NCBI GenBank assembly: GCA_902469555.1
Contig: CABRDB010000093.1
Span: forward strand, 1 to 24,993
Source of the DNA: an uncultured Collinsella sp.
GTDB lineage: Bacteria; Actinomycetota; Coriobacteriia; Coriobacteriales; Coriobacteriaceae
Direction of reading: 5' to 3'
Length of the DNA: 24,993 nucleotides
Shown: one piece after another, positions 8,321-15,600 of the stretch
Numbering within the stretch: the first letter of the stretch is position 1
Layout of the letters: each line of letters opens with the position of its first letter
Notes under the pieces: generated by a model
Told to the model about the DNA's origin: nothing
Seen by the model: only the letters and a program-made list of their open reading frames with translations
Database searches by the model: none
Program-made: the position numbers and the translations under genes

Positions 8321-8500
8321 TTACTCGGTAACGATAACCTCGCGGTCCTTGTAGAAACCGCAGCTGGGGCACACGTGGTGCGGAAGCTTGACAGCGCCGC
8401 AACGGGGGCACGTGGACTGAGCCGCAGCCGAGATCTTCATGTTGGCGGAACGACGGGTGTGAGTGCGGATACGACCCTGCTTTTGTTTAGGTACGGGCAT
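8321..8500 (-). CDS. rpmF: Ribosomal protein bL32
   Basis: This short gene encodes 59 residues: a basic N-terminus MPVPKQKQGRIRTHTRR typical of L32 and two zinc-ribbon pairs, CPRC (31-34) and CPSC (44-47), so it is the Zn-binding form of L32. L32 is a large-subunit protein near the peptidyl-transferase side. GGAAGG lies six bases before the ATG. It follows DUF177/yceD and precedes plsX, the conserved yceD-rpmF-plsX arrangement. An extended -10-like TGGTAGTAT (minus strand, near 8551-8559) in the 64-base gap after the yceD-like gene could give rpmF a private promoter, but no -35 is evident. Confidence 0.96.
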   Translation of the reverse strand: MPVPKQKQGRIRTHTRRSANMKISAAAQSTCPRCGAVKLPHHVCPSCGFYKDREVIVTE

Positions 8501-8564
8501 AGTGACCTTCCTTATGAACTATCCAGTGTGGCGATTACGCGCAAGTAGCGATACTACCACAGTT

Positions 8565-9119
8565 TTACTCATCGAGCTTGAGATTCTTCAATGCTGCAAA
8601 TGGATTTTCCGTGGCAGCGGCCCATTCTGCCTCTGCCTGGGCGGCGCAATCGCATTGCTCGACGTTGAGATTGCAGCCGCAAGTGGGGCACAGACCGCGG
8701 CAATCGGGCTTGCACAGAACGACAAACGGCGTGTCCATGACGACCGCGTCGTTGATAGGCTCACCCAGATCAACGATGCGGTCCTCACCCAGGAGCTCGT
8801 AGCCGTCCTCGTAGGCCTCGGGATCCTCGGGCTCCTCAAAGAGGTAGAACTCCTCGATCTCGCCGGCGATATCAAACGAGGCGGGCTCCAGGCAACGGTC
8901 GCACTCGCCGGTGGCGTGCGCGCGGACCATGCCCGTGAGCAAGACGCCGGTACCGGCATTGGTAAAGACAACGTCGTAGTCGATGCCGTCCTGTAGCTGG
9001 TACTCCTTCTCGCCCACCGTGTAGGTGGCGACATCGACCTTACCGGTCAGCGGATACGAATCTCCAGGAAACTCGAGCTGCTCGGAAAGATCGACGGTAA
9101 CGCTCGGGAACTCAGCCAT
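8565..9119 (-). CDS. DUF177/YceD family protein
   Basis: This is a member of the YceD/DUF177 family found next to rpmF in most bacteria. Family members have been linked to 23S rRNA or large-subunit accumulation, but no catalytic role is established to my knowledge. The 184-residue product starts MAEFPSVTVDLSEQ, with the family's VDLS-type N-terminus, carries CDRC (73-76) and a second cysteine cluster (136, 140, 144, 147, 149, 156, 158), and ends with the family's NPFAALKNL-like motif. The frame is open further upstream, but the ATG at 9119 overlaps the stop of the preceding gene by one base (TAATG) and matches the family start. The cysteines suggest metal binding. Confidence 0.88.
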   Translation of the reverse strand: MAEFPSVTVDLSEQLEFPGDSYPLTGKVDVATYTVGEKEYQLQDGIDYDVVFTNAGTGVLLTGMVRAHATGECDRCLEPASFDIAGEIEEFYLFEEPEDPEAYEDGYELLGEDRIVDLGEPINDAVVMDTPFVVLCKPDCRGLCPTCGCNLNVEQCDCAAQAEAEWAAATENPFAALKNLKLDE

Positions 9120-9616
9120 TACCACTGACCATTCTGCTGGGCGGCACCCTCGTTGAGCTGCTGACGGCAACGGGTAACGGTGCCGGTCAGGCTCTTGAGG
9201 TTCTCCTCCAGGTGCGTAAAGACCTGCTCTGCGTAGTCCTCGGCAGCATAACGCGTCTCGCGCTCGTACTGCTGGGCACGATCGCGGATGTCGTCGGCCT
9301 GCTGTTGCGCAAGGCGGACGATCTCCTGCTCACCGGCAATGGTGAGGGCCTGCTGCTGAGCATCGGCGATGATGGAATCGGCCTGAGCGGCGGCGGAAGC
9401 CATAAGCTCCTCGCGCTCCTTAAGGATACGGCGGGACTTCTGCCACTCCTCGGGATAGCTCATGCGGATCTCGTCGAGGATGTTGAAGAACACGTCGGCG
9501 TCAATGACCTTGAACTGAGCGTTCTTGCCGAAAGGCGGCTTGGCTTCCTCGATCAGCCCTTCGAGCTCATCGACCAAGCTGACGATCCTATCGCCAGGAA
9601 AATTCTCGCCCGGCAT
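9119..9616 (-). CDS. Coiled-coil DivIVA/SepIVA-like protein
   Basis: The predicted 165-residue product has a short N-terminal globular part (FKVIDADVFFNILDEI..) and a long Ala/Gln/Glu-rich helix (about 60-150), a probable coiled coil. It has no signal peptide or membrane segment. Position matches the SepIVA gene of mycobacteria (a DivIVA-domain septation factor beside a DUF177 gene), so a role in envelope growth or division is plausible by synteny. The sequence alone does not prove it; similarity to ATP-synthase-b-like coiled coils is an alternative. The ATG at 9616 has AAAGGAG five to six bases upstream; the in-frame ATG at 9640 lacks this. Stop and DUF177 start overlap by one base. Confidence 0.7.
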   Translation of the reverse strand: MPGENFPGDRIVSLVDELEGLIEEAKPPFGKNAQFKVIDADVFFNILDEIRMSYPEEWQKSRRILKEREELMASAAAQADSIIADAQQQALTIAGEQEIVRLAQQQADDIRDRAQQYERETRYAAEDYAEQVFTHLEENLKSLTGTVTRCRQQLNEGAAQQNGQW

Positions 9617-9684
9617 CCGGTCTCCTTTCATAGGTAACATATCATCGTGTTAGTTTACCACATGCCACCAGGCAATAAGAAACG

Positions 9685-10182
9685 TCACGAAAAGCGATGT
9701 CTGAGCGCTTCGACCACGTTGGGCGGGACAAACGTCGATACATCGCTGCCGAGCGAGGCGATCTGGCGAACGACCGAGCTCGAGATATAGCCGTACTGCG
9801 GCGCACTCATGACAAAGATGGACTCTAGCTCGCTATCCAAGCGATAGTTGAGGTCTGCCTGCTGCAGCTCGTACTCAAAGTCGGTCATGGCGCGCAGGCC
9901 CTTGACCACGGCCCCCGCCCCCTGCTCGCGAGCGAAGTCGACCAAGAGGCCGGTAAAGGGCAGGACCTCGACGCCGTCGATATCACCGAGCGCCTCGCGG
10001 GCCAGCGCCACGCGCTCATCGAGCATAAACGTAGTACCCACACCGTTTTTACCCTGCGACTCGGCAACAGCGACGATCACGCTGGGAAAGATGCGGCGGG
10101 CGCGACGGATGACGTCGATATGGCCAAACGTGATGGGATCGAAGGTGCCCGGGACGATCACGCGGTTGATGGTGTCATTCAT
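9685..10182 (-). CDS. coaD: Phosphopantetheine adenylyltransferase
   Basis: CoaD transfers AMP from ATP to 4'-phosphopantetheine, the penultimate step of coenzyme A synthesis. The 165-residue protein has the usual length, the nucleotidyltransferase motif TFDPITFGH (T18-x-G20-H21), the KGLRAMTDFEYE block and the C-terminal YISSSVVRQI motif (family ISS-x-x-R). The frame extends far upstream, but the ATG at 10182 fits the family start and has AGGAGG six bases upstream. It overlaps the end of rsmD by 8 bases. A 68-base gap separates it from the coiled-coil gene; I saw no clear promoter there. The CoA product also supplies the prosthetic group for ACP encoded in the same block. Confidence 0.97.
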   Translation of the reverse strand: MNDTINRVIVPGTFDPITFGHIDVIRRARRIFPSVIVAVAESQGKNGVGTTFMLDERVALAREALGDIDGVEVLPFTGLLVDFAREQGAGAVVKGLRAMTDFEYELQQADLNYRLDSELESIFVMSAPQYGYISSSVVRQIASLGSDVSTFVPPNVVEALRHRFS

Positions 10183-10831
10183 GGGCGTCCTCCTGAAACG
10201 TCGTGGCATCGTTGTTGTCAGCATCGGTGCCGGCGCTATCGCCCTCGCCATCGTCATCGCCGACCCAACGAAGCAGGTCGACCGAGGTAATGCCGTAGCG
10301 CTTCTCGCGCACGATCTCAAAGTCTGCCGGATGCGCGCCCACATCGGCGGCGGCATGCTCAAACAGGGCATAAGCGCCAGGTGCAAGCAGACCCTGCTGA
10401 GCCAGGTTCCGCAGCAGCACCTCGACCGGTTCGGCACCAAAAGCATAGGGCGGGTCGAGCAGGACCAAATCAAAGGGGCCGCCCGGCACACGACCGCGCG
10501 AGGCACTCACCAGCATGTCGCCCGTTATCACGCGCCAACGCGCACGGTCACGGCAGAGCGACTCGATATTCTTGGTAATGAGCCGCGCGGCATTCCGATC
10601 GATCTCGAACGTCGTGAGCGAGCGGGCACCACGTGAGAGCATCTCGATACCCAAAGCGCCGGAGCCGCCAAAGGCGTCCAGCACGCGGACCTCGTCCAGA
10701 TCGAAGTCAAATGCCGACATGACCATAGATGCGCATGCCTCGCGCACACGATCGGTCGTGGGGCGGGTGACATCGCGACCACGGGGCTCCTCGATCTTAC
10801 GACCGCGCCATTCGCCGCCGATGATTCTCAT
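10175..10831 (-). CDS. rsmD: 16S rRNA (guanine(966)-N2)-methyltransferase RsmD
   Basis: RsmD methylates G966 of 16S rRNA using S-adenosylmethionine. The 218-residue Rossmann-fold protein starts MRIIGGEWRGRK, the family's signature N-terminus, with the SAM-binding motif VLDAFGGSGALGIE (50-63) and the catalytic DPPY (126-129). A strong AAGGAGG (10842-10848) lies 10 bases before the ATG, inside recG. The ATG overlaps the recG stop (ATGA, 4 bases). rsmD-coaD pairing is widespread. The C-terminus beyond about 190 is an acidic Asp/Gly/Asn-rich tail with no recognisable fold. Confidence 0.95.
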   Translation of the reverse strand: MRIIGGEWRGRKIEEPRGRDVTRPTTDRVREACASMVMSAFDFDLDEVRVLDAFGGSGALGIEMLSRGARSLTTFEIDRNAARLITKNIESLCRDRARWRVITGDMLVSASRGRVPGGPFDLVLLDPPYAFGAEPVEVLLRNLAQQGLLAPGAYALFEHAAADVGAHPADFEIVREKRYGITSVDLLRWVGDDDGEGDSAGTDADNNDATTFQEDAHE

Positions 10832-13005
10832 CCTCCGCTGACCTCCTTAAAGATATGTCGATACCGCATGGCGACCGCATCGCGTAGGGGGCGCGTCGCC
10901 ACAGAGTCAAGGTTGCAAGCATACCGCAAGAGCTCGACCGCGTCCAAATGGGCCCATTCGATCAATTCCTCGTCGGCGTCCAGGTCCACAAAGCGCAGGG
11001 TCACGCCGCCATGCTGACGGTAGCCAAGAATCTCGCCCTCGTGGCGCAAACGCAGATCCATCTGGGCGAGCGTAAAGCCGTCCGAGGTTTTTTCGAGCGA
11101 CTGGAGACGGTCTTGCGCCGCCGATGCGCCGCCGTTGCCCTTGGAGTGCGTCATGACCAGGCACGTGCCCGACACGCTGCCGCGGCCCACGCGCCCGCGC
11201 AGCTGGTGCAAGGCCGCCAACCCAAAGCGCTCCCCGTTCTCGATGACCATGACGGTGGCGTTAGGCACGTCGACGCCCACCTCAACCACCGTAGTCGAGA
11301 CGAGAACGTCGATCTCGCCACGCTTGAAGGCATCGATAACCTGGTCCTTCTCCCCCGCTGGCATGCGGCCGTGAAGGCGCTCGATGGCAAGACCCGGCAA
11401 CGCCAGGCGCAGTCGGTCGAGCTCGGTCGCTGTATCGTGCAGCGGCACGGGGACCGCCACGCGGCCCTCGTCGTCGCGGGCGATACCGGGAACGTCCTCC
11501 AGATCATCGGCCGAGTCACTCGGCTCCACGAGCGGGCAAATCACGTAGGCCTGCTGACCCTTTTCATGCGCCTCGCGGATGGCGCCATAGGCAAGGTCGC
11601 GGCTCGACTCGGTAAGCACGCGTGTCGTCACGCCAGCGCCAGGGACGGGCCGATGGCGGATGATGCTCGTGTCCAGATCGCCGTAGACCGAAAGCGCCAG
11701 CGTACGCGGGATGGGCGTTGCCGTCATAACGAGCAGATCGGCACCAGGGCCCTTCGCACGCAGGGCGTTGCGTTGGCCGACGCCAAACCGGTGCTGTTCA
11801 TCGATGACCACTAGCGACAGATGCTTAAACGCCACGTTATCCGAAAGCACCGCGTGGGTGCCAAAGAGCACGTCAAGCTCTCCCGATTCCAGCTGGGAAT
11901 GGATCCGCTCGCGCTCGATCGCCGGCGTGGCGCCCGTCAGGAGCGCCCAGGTCATGCCGGCCTGCGAGAGCAAGGGGCCGGTCTTATCGGCATATTGACG
12001 CGCCAGCACGCCCGTGGGCGCCATAACGCAGGCCTGCGTGCCGCTATCAGCAGCCACAGCCAGCGCGCAGGCGGCAACGGCGGTCTTACCGGTACCGACA
12101 TCGCCCAGCAGCAGGCGGTTCATCACGCGCCCGCCATCGCACATATCGAGCAGGATATCTTGGAACGCGGCCTCCTGCTCGTCGCTCAGCGAAAATGGCA
12201 GGGCTTGCTTGAGCGCGGCCAGGTGCTCGCCCGCGGCGTGGGCGTAGGGCACCACATCGACCAGGTTGCCGACGTTGCGCAGGCGCAGCGCCAGCTGCAG
12301 GTAAAGGCACTCCTCGTAGGCAAGCCGTGCGCGCGCGATATCGCGCTCAGCCATGCTCGAGGGAAAGTGAATTGATCGAAGCGCACGAGCATTGCTCATC
12401 AGGCGACGTTTAACGCGCAAGCGTGCGGGAATCGGGTCGAAGGGATTGCCGACGACCTCGAGCGCGCCACTTACGATGCGGCGCATCCATGCCTGGCTCA
12501 CGCCGTCACTCACATAATGGACCGGCAAAATGGTGCCCGCAGCACGCCCGTCATCGAGCTTTTCAAAGTGCGGCGAGGCCATCTGCTTAAAACCGTAGGC
12601 AAACTCGACCTTGCCCATCACGGCCAGGCGGTCGCCCTGCTTAAGCTGCTGGGCAATCCAAGGCTGACGGAAAAAGGCGACCTGCAGCACGCCCGTCTCG
12701 TCAACGAGTGAGACCTCGGTCACCTGCATGCGCGGACGCGGCTTCTTTTGAACGATACGGTCGACCGTGGCGATGATGGTGCACACGGTACCGATGGGCG
12801 CCATCTCGATGGACCAGGAGCGCGTAAAGTCCAGGTATCGATGAGGGATATGGAGAAGGAGGTCCCCCACCGTCCGAATTCCCAGACGGCGAAGGGCCTC
12901 CTCACGTTTACCCGAAACATATTTGAGTCGCGCGATATCCTCGTCGAGCGCATTGCTCTGGGCAAAGCGCTCCGAGACGCGCGGCACGGAGCACAGCTCG
13001 GACAT
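10828..13005 (-). CDS. recG: ATP-dependent DNA helicase RecG
   Basis: RecG reverses stalled replication forks and moves branched DNA structures. The 725-residue protein has an N-terminal wedge/OB region, then superfamily-2 helicase motifs: Walker A GDVGTGKT (301-308), DEQH (402-405), TATPIPRTLAL, and the C-terminal helicase part with STTVVEVGVDVPNA and QLRGRVGRG. The frame is open upstream into the preceding gene, but the ATG at 13005 (MSELCSVPRV), 10 bases past the fakA-like stop, gives the usual length. The Shine-Dalgarno is weak (AGTAGG). yloU-yloV-recG linkage is typical of Gram-positive bacteria. Confidence 0.97.
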   Translation of the reverse strand: MSELCSVPRVSERFAQSNALDEDIARLKYVSGKREEALRRLGIRTVGDLLLHIPHRYLDFTRSWSIEMAPIGTVCTIIATVDRIVQKKPRPRMQVTEVSLVDETGVLQVAFFRQPWIAQQLKQGDRLAVMGKVEFAYGFKQMASPHFEKLDDGRAAGTILPVHYVSDGVSQAWMRRIVSGALEVVGNPFDPIPARLRVKRRLMSNARALRSIHFPSSMAERDIARARLAYEECLYLQLALRLRNVGNLVDVVPYAHAAGEHLAALKQALPFSLSDEQEAAFQDILLDMCDGGRVMNRLLLGDVGTGKTAVAACALAVAADSGTQACVMAPTGVLARQYADKTGPLLSQAGMTWALLTGATPAIERERIHSQLESGELDVLFGTHAVLSDNVAFKHLSLVVIDEQHRFGVGQRNALRAKGPGADLLVMTATPIPRTLALSVYGDLDTSIIRHRPVPGAGVTTRVLTESSRDLAYGAIREAHEKGQQAYVICPLVEPSDSADDLEDVPGIARDDEGRVAVPVPLHDTATELDRLRLALPGLAIERLHGRMPAGEKDQVIDAFKRGEIDVLVSTTVVEVGVDVPNATVMVIENGERFGLAALHQLRGRVGRGSVSGTCLVMTHSKGNGGASAAQDRLQSLEKTSDGFTLAQMDLRLRHEGEILGYRQHGGVTLRFVDLDADEELIEWAHLDAVELLRYACNLDSVATRPLRDAVAMRYRHIFKEVSGG

Positions 13006-13015
13006 GGACAGTTGC

Positions 13016-14677
13016 CTACTCGATCGAGAAGATAACGGGATAGAGCGGCTGCTCGCCACGATGGGCGTCAATCTCCAGATCGGGCTGAGCCTCCTCAATG
13101 GCGTCGACAATCTCCTGGAAGGCCTCATCGGACAGTTCCTCGCCTGCCAGAATCGTCAGCGCGTCGCCCTCCTCTTCCTCCTGCATGCGGTTGATGCAAT
13201 CGAGCGTGACCTGTTTCACATCAGAGCCGACCACATCGATGGAACCGGCAATGATACCCATAACGTCACCGGAGTGAATCGGGGAGCCGTCCGAGGCGCT
13301 GGAGTCGCGCACGGCGCGGGTGACCTCGCCATCGCGGACCTCGCTGATGGCGTCGACCATAGCGGCGACGGCGTCCTCGAGCTCGGAATCGGGCAGGACC
13401 GCGAACAGCGCGGAGAACGCCTGGGGAACGGTCTTGGTAGGAACGACGGCGACCTTCTTATCGGTGCAGGCAGAGGCTGCGGCCTCGGCAGCCATGCGGA
13501 TGTTACCGTTGTTGGGCAGGATGATAACCGAGGTCGCGTTGACCTGGTCGACGGCGCCCAGCAGGTCGGCGGTCGAGGGGTTCATGGTCTGGCCGCCCGA
13601 GACGATCACGTCAACGCCGAGGGACTTGAGGATGTCGGCCTCGCCGGAACCGGCGGCAACGGCGACAAAGCCCAGGGCCTTCGCGGGCCCGGCGGCCTTC
13701 TCCTGATCCTCGTGGATCTTGGCGGTACGGTCGTGGGCCTCCATCTCCATATTATGGATAAAGACCTCATAGATCTGACCAAGCTGCAGCATGTGCTCGA
13801 GCACCAGGTTGGGCGTGTTGGAGTGCACGTGGATCTTGTAATCGGGGTAGGCACCCACGAGCAACTCGCAGTCGCCCATAGAGCCCAGGAACTTAAGGCA
13901 CTCATCCTCGTCAAAGGGAGCGTCGGCCTTAAAGAGGAACTCGTTGCAGTAGCGGAACTCCGAGCCCTCCCAGTCGTCGTTGGCCTCAATCTCAACGCGA
14001 TTGAGGGCCGCGTCGCGGGCAGAGCCAGCGGAATCAAACGTGGCGGAGAAATCCTCGACAACGGTGCTGCGACCAAGTGCTGCAGCCACAAAGTTCTCAA
14101 GGAAGATGGCAAAGCCAAAGGCGCCGGAGTCGACCACGCCGTTCTCCTTCAGAACGGGCAGCAGGTCGGGCGTGCGAGCGACGGACTGGTAGGCCTCGAC
14201 GACGATGGCATCGAGCGCGTCCTCGGCCGAGAACTTCTTCTTTTCGCACTCGTCGGCCTTGGTCGAGACATCGCGCAGCACCGTGAGAATCGTGCCCTCG
14301 ATGGGCTTACGGACGGCCTGGAAGGCGACCTTGACGGCGCGGCGGAACGCATAGGCGATGTTGGCGGACGTGATGGGCTCGTCGGCAGAGACAAGACCCT
14401 CGGCCACGCCGCGCAGGATCTGAGAGGTGATGACGCCGGAGTTGCCGCGGGCACCCATCAGGGAGCCGTGGGTGATGGCGCCGGCGATGGCCTCCATATC
14501 GGCATCGGCGGGAAGGGCGGAAAGCTCCTTGGTCACCGAGGCGAGCGTGAGCGACATGTTGGTACCGGTGTCGCCGTCGGGTACGGGGAAGACATTGAGC
14601 TTGTTGATCTCCTCGGCCTTGTCGGAAACAGCAGCCGCAGCGATCGGAAAACAGGTGCGAATGGTCTTTGCAATCAT
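13016..14677 (-). CDS. DAK2-domain fatty acid kinase FakA-like protein (YloV family)
   Basis: FakA phosphorylates fatty acids held by FakB/DegV proteins to give acyl-phosphate, which enters phospholipid synthesis beside the PlsX product. The 553-residue length matches the family. The N-terminal DAK2 domain has NVFPVPDGDTGTNM (28-41), with the aspartates that bind Mg-ATP, followed by GSLMGARGNSGVI; the C-terminal part matches the DhaK-like region of YloV. ATG start with ACGGAG 12 bases upstream. It follows yloU by 27 bases. No fakB is visible in the window. Functional assignment is by family; substrate is inferred. The presence of plsX and acpP downstream in the same block is consistent. Confidence 0.9.
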   Translation of the reverse strand: MIAKTIRTCFPIAAAAVSDKAEEINKLNVFPVPDGDTGTNMSLTLASVTKELSALPADADMEAIAGAITHGSLMGARGNSGVITSQILRGVAEGLVSADEPITSANIAYAFRRAVKVAFQAVRKPIEGTILTVLRDVSTKADECEKKKFSAEDALDAIVVEAYQSVARTPDLLPVLKENGVVDSGAFGFAIFLENFVAAALGRSTVVEDFSATFDSAGSARDAALNRVEIEANDDWEGSEFRYCNEFLFKADAPFDEDECLKFLGSMGDCELLVGAYPDYKIHVHSNTPNLVLEHMLQLGQIYEVFIHNMEMEAHDRTAKIHEDQEKAAGPAKALGFVAVAAGSGEADILKSLGVDVIVSGGQTMNPSTADLLGAVDQVNATSVIILPNNGNIRMAAEAAASACTDKKVAVVPTKTVPQAFSALFAVLPDSELEDAVAAMVDAISEVRDGEVTRAVRDSSASDGSPIHSGDVMGIIAGSIDVVGSDVKQVTLDCINRMQEEEEGDALTILAGEELSDEAFQEIVDAIEEAQPDLEIDAHRGEQPLYPVIFSIE

Positions 14678-14704
14678 GGGTATTTGAATCTCCGTTTTCG
14701 GATG

Positions 14705-15061
14705 CTAGTTCAGACGGCTCTTGAGCGCGTCGATGTGAATGCCGATCTTAAGGCTGGCGGGATCGATCTGGGCGATCTCCTGCAGGGTGAAGGCAACGGA
14801 GCTCGAAAGATTGTGGCAGACGGACTTCATGTTGACGCCGTTCTCGAGCACGACGTGAAGATCGACCGTAAGGCCGTTCTCGTCGGCGGAGACAAGCACG
14901 CCCTTGCGGAGGCGCTGACCGGCAAGCAGGCGCACGCTCTCGGCGCCCTGGAGCTGCTCAGCCATACCGACGACGCCATAGCACGTCATCGCGGCATAAC
15001 CGGCAATATCGGCAATAACGTCGTTCGAGACGCTCAGGCTGCCGTTGATGGTCTCAGACAC
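14705..15061 (-). CDS. Asp23/Gls24 (YloU) family envelope stress protein
   Basis: This 118-residue protein belongs to the Asp23/Gls24/YloU family, small cytoplasmic or membrane-associated proteins linked to alkaline or envelope stress, with no known enzyme activity. The sequence shows the family's pattern: a start-proximal V-x-x-I-A-x-x-A segment (VSNDVIADIAGYAA), a V-x-V-D-L-H-V-V strand, and a closing V/I-rich strand (LKIGIHIDALKS). Start is GTG with AAGGAG six bases upstream. It is the first gene of its operon, since the tRNA terminator lies upstream. Pairing with the FakA-like gene is the conserved yloU-yloV arrangement. Confidence 0.9.
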   Translation of the reverse strand: MSETINGSLSVSNDVIADIAGYAAMTCYGVVGMAEQLQGAESVRLLAGQRLRKGVLVSADENGLTVDLHVVLENGVNMKSVCHNLSSSVAFTLQEIAQIDPASLKIGIHIDALKSRLN

Positions 15062-15076
15062 AAGAATCTCCTTATC

Positions 15077-15123
15077 TGGTGCTCACGGCACCATGTCGTG
15101 GGAGCAATCATTGCAATATTCTA
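15077..15123 (-). promoter_or_regulatory. Candidate promoter and leader of the yloU operon
   Basis: On the minus strand a TAGAAT (15118-15123) resembles a -10 box but has no good -35. An inverted repeat GCAAT-C-ATTGC (15104-15114) would cover the start site, and a 6-bp hairpin TGGTGC/GCACCA (15077-15093) lies in the leader before the Shine-Dalgarno. A promoter is needed here because a tRNA terminator lies upstream. Confidence 0.35.
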
Positions 15124-15218
15124 CAACGACCGCGCCATGTTGAGGTGATGGGTCGCGGGATTACATCCTCGACACGAAATGTTGATATGGCAACGTTCGA
15201 GTCAAGTGGTCGCGGCAT

Positions 15219-15250
15219 GAAAAAACCCGCCGCATAAGCGACGGGTTTTA
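15219..15250 (-). terminator. Intrinsic terminator of the tRNA-Asn unit
   Basis: On the minus strand, a 12-bp stem (AAAACCCGTCGC / GCGGCGGGTTTT, one wobble pair) with a TTAT loop ends in a run of six T. It lies just downstream of the second tRNA gene and separates it from the yloU operon. Confidence 0.88.
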
Positions 15251-15255
15251 CAACC

Positions 15256-15330
15256 TGGCTCCCCGGGTAGGACTCGAACCTACAACAGCGCGGTTAACAG
15301 CCGCGTGCTCTACCATTGAGCTACCGAGGA
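15256..15330 (-). tRNA. tRNA-Asn (anticodon GTT), distal copy
   Basis: The 75-base minus-strand gene folds into a full cloverleaf: acceptor stem TCCTCGG/CCGGGGA with one U-G pair, D arm GCTC..GAGC, anticodon stem CGCGG/CCGCG with loop CTGTTAA (anticodon GTT), T arm GTAGG-TTCGAGT-CCTAC, discriminator G and an encoded CCA. It decodes AAC and AAU. It is identical to the copy at 15365-15439 and is cotranscribed with it. Confidence 0.97.
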
Positions 15331-15337
15331 ATTTAAA

Positions 15338-15355
15338 AGCCCAGCTGAATGGGCT
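15338..15355 (-). other. Small hairpin in the spacer between the two tRNA-Asn genes
   Basis: AGCCCA/TGGGCT (6 bp, 6-base loop), followed on the minus strand by TTTTAAAT. It may help tRNA precursor processing or act as a weak terminator after the first tRNA. Confidence 0.4.
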
Positions 15356-15364
15356 GAGAAATTC

Positions 15365-15439
15365 TGGCTCCCCGGGTAGGACTCGAACCTACAACAGCGC
15401 GGTTAACAGCCGCGTGCTCTACCATTGAGCTACCGAGGA
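15365..15439 (-). tRNA. tRNA-Asn (anticodon GTT), promoter-proximal copy
   Basis: Same 75-base sequence as the distal copy, base for base, with encoded CCA and the GTT anticodon in loop CTGTTAA. It starts about 24 bases after the expected transcription start of the promoter at 15470-15497. The 34-base spacer between copies differs from the flanks, so the duplication covers little beyond the tRNA gene itself. Confidence 0.97.
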
Positions 15440-15469
15440 ATAGGTGCGTGCTCTCAAGCAACGAAGTTT

Positions 15470-15519
15470 ATTATACGGACGAATCAGCTCAGGGCAAGAA
15501 CTTTTTTAAGAATTTTTCC
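15470..15519 (-). promoter_or_regulatory. Sigma-70-type promoter with UP-like element for the tRNA-Asn genes
   Basis: On the minus strand: -35 TTGCCC (15492-15497), 16-base spacer, perfect -10 TATAAT (15470-15475). Directly upstream, 15498-15519 holds two A/T tracts (AAAAATT and AAAAAA) that resemble the alpha-subunit UP element. This is the best promoter in the window and fits a highly expressed stable-RNA unit. Confidence 0.8.
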
Positions 15520-15523
15520 GACC

Positions 15524-15552
15524 TAGTCGTTTAAGAACGTCCCCAACGACTA
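15524..15552. repeat. Inverted repeat upstream of the tRNA promoter
   Basis: TAGTCGTT (15524-15531) and AACGACTA (15545-15552) form a perfect 8-bp inverted repeat around a 13-base loop. It lies between the rpoD terminator and the UP-like element. It may be a hairpin, a protein site, or one copy of a dispersed intergenic repeat. Confidence 0.45.
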
Positions 15553-15559
15553 CATGAAA

Positions 15560-15590
15560 GCGCCCCCGAGCGAATGTGCTTGAGGGCGCT
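15560..15590 (-). terminator. Probable rpoD terminator
   Basis: On the minus strand, 11 bases past the rpoD stop, AGCGCCCTCAAGC pairs with GCTCGGGGGCGCT (one wobble, one mismatch) around a 5-6-base loop, then TTTC. The stem is GC-rich but the T tract is short. Confidence 0.65.
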
Positions 15591-15600
15591 TATTGCTTGA

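Noticed and set aside
8226..8411. A 61-codon minus-strand frame overlapping rpmF
   Set aside because: It is in a different frame from rpmF, whose zinc-ribbon sequence is clear.
12923..15148. A 741-codon open frame on the plus strand opposite recG, the fakA-like gene and yloU
   Set aside because: Each opposing gene has clear family motifs. The plus-strand product has no recognisable domain and spans three genes; high GC with biased codons leaves antisense frames open.
15256..15439. Direct repeat that might be a CRISPR or an integration site
   Set aside because: The repeat is two whole tRNA-Asn genes; there are no spacers, no cas genes and no integrase.
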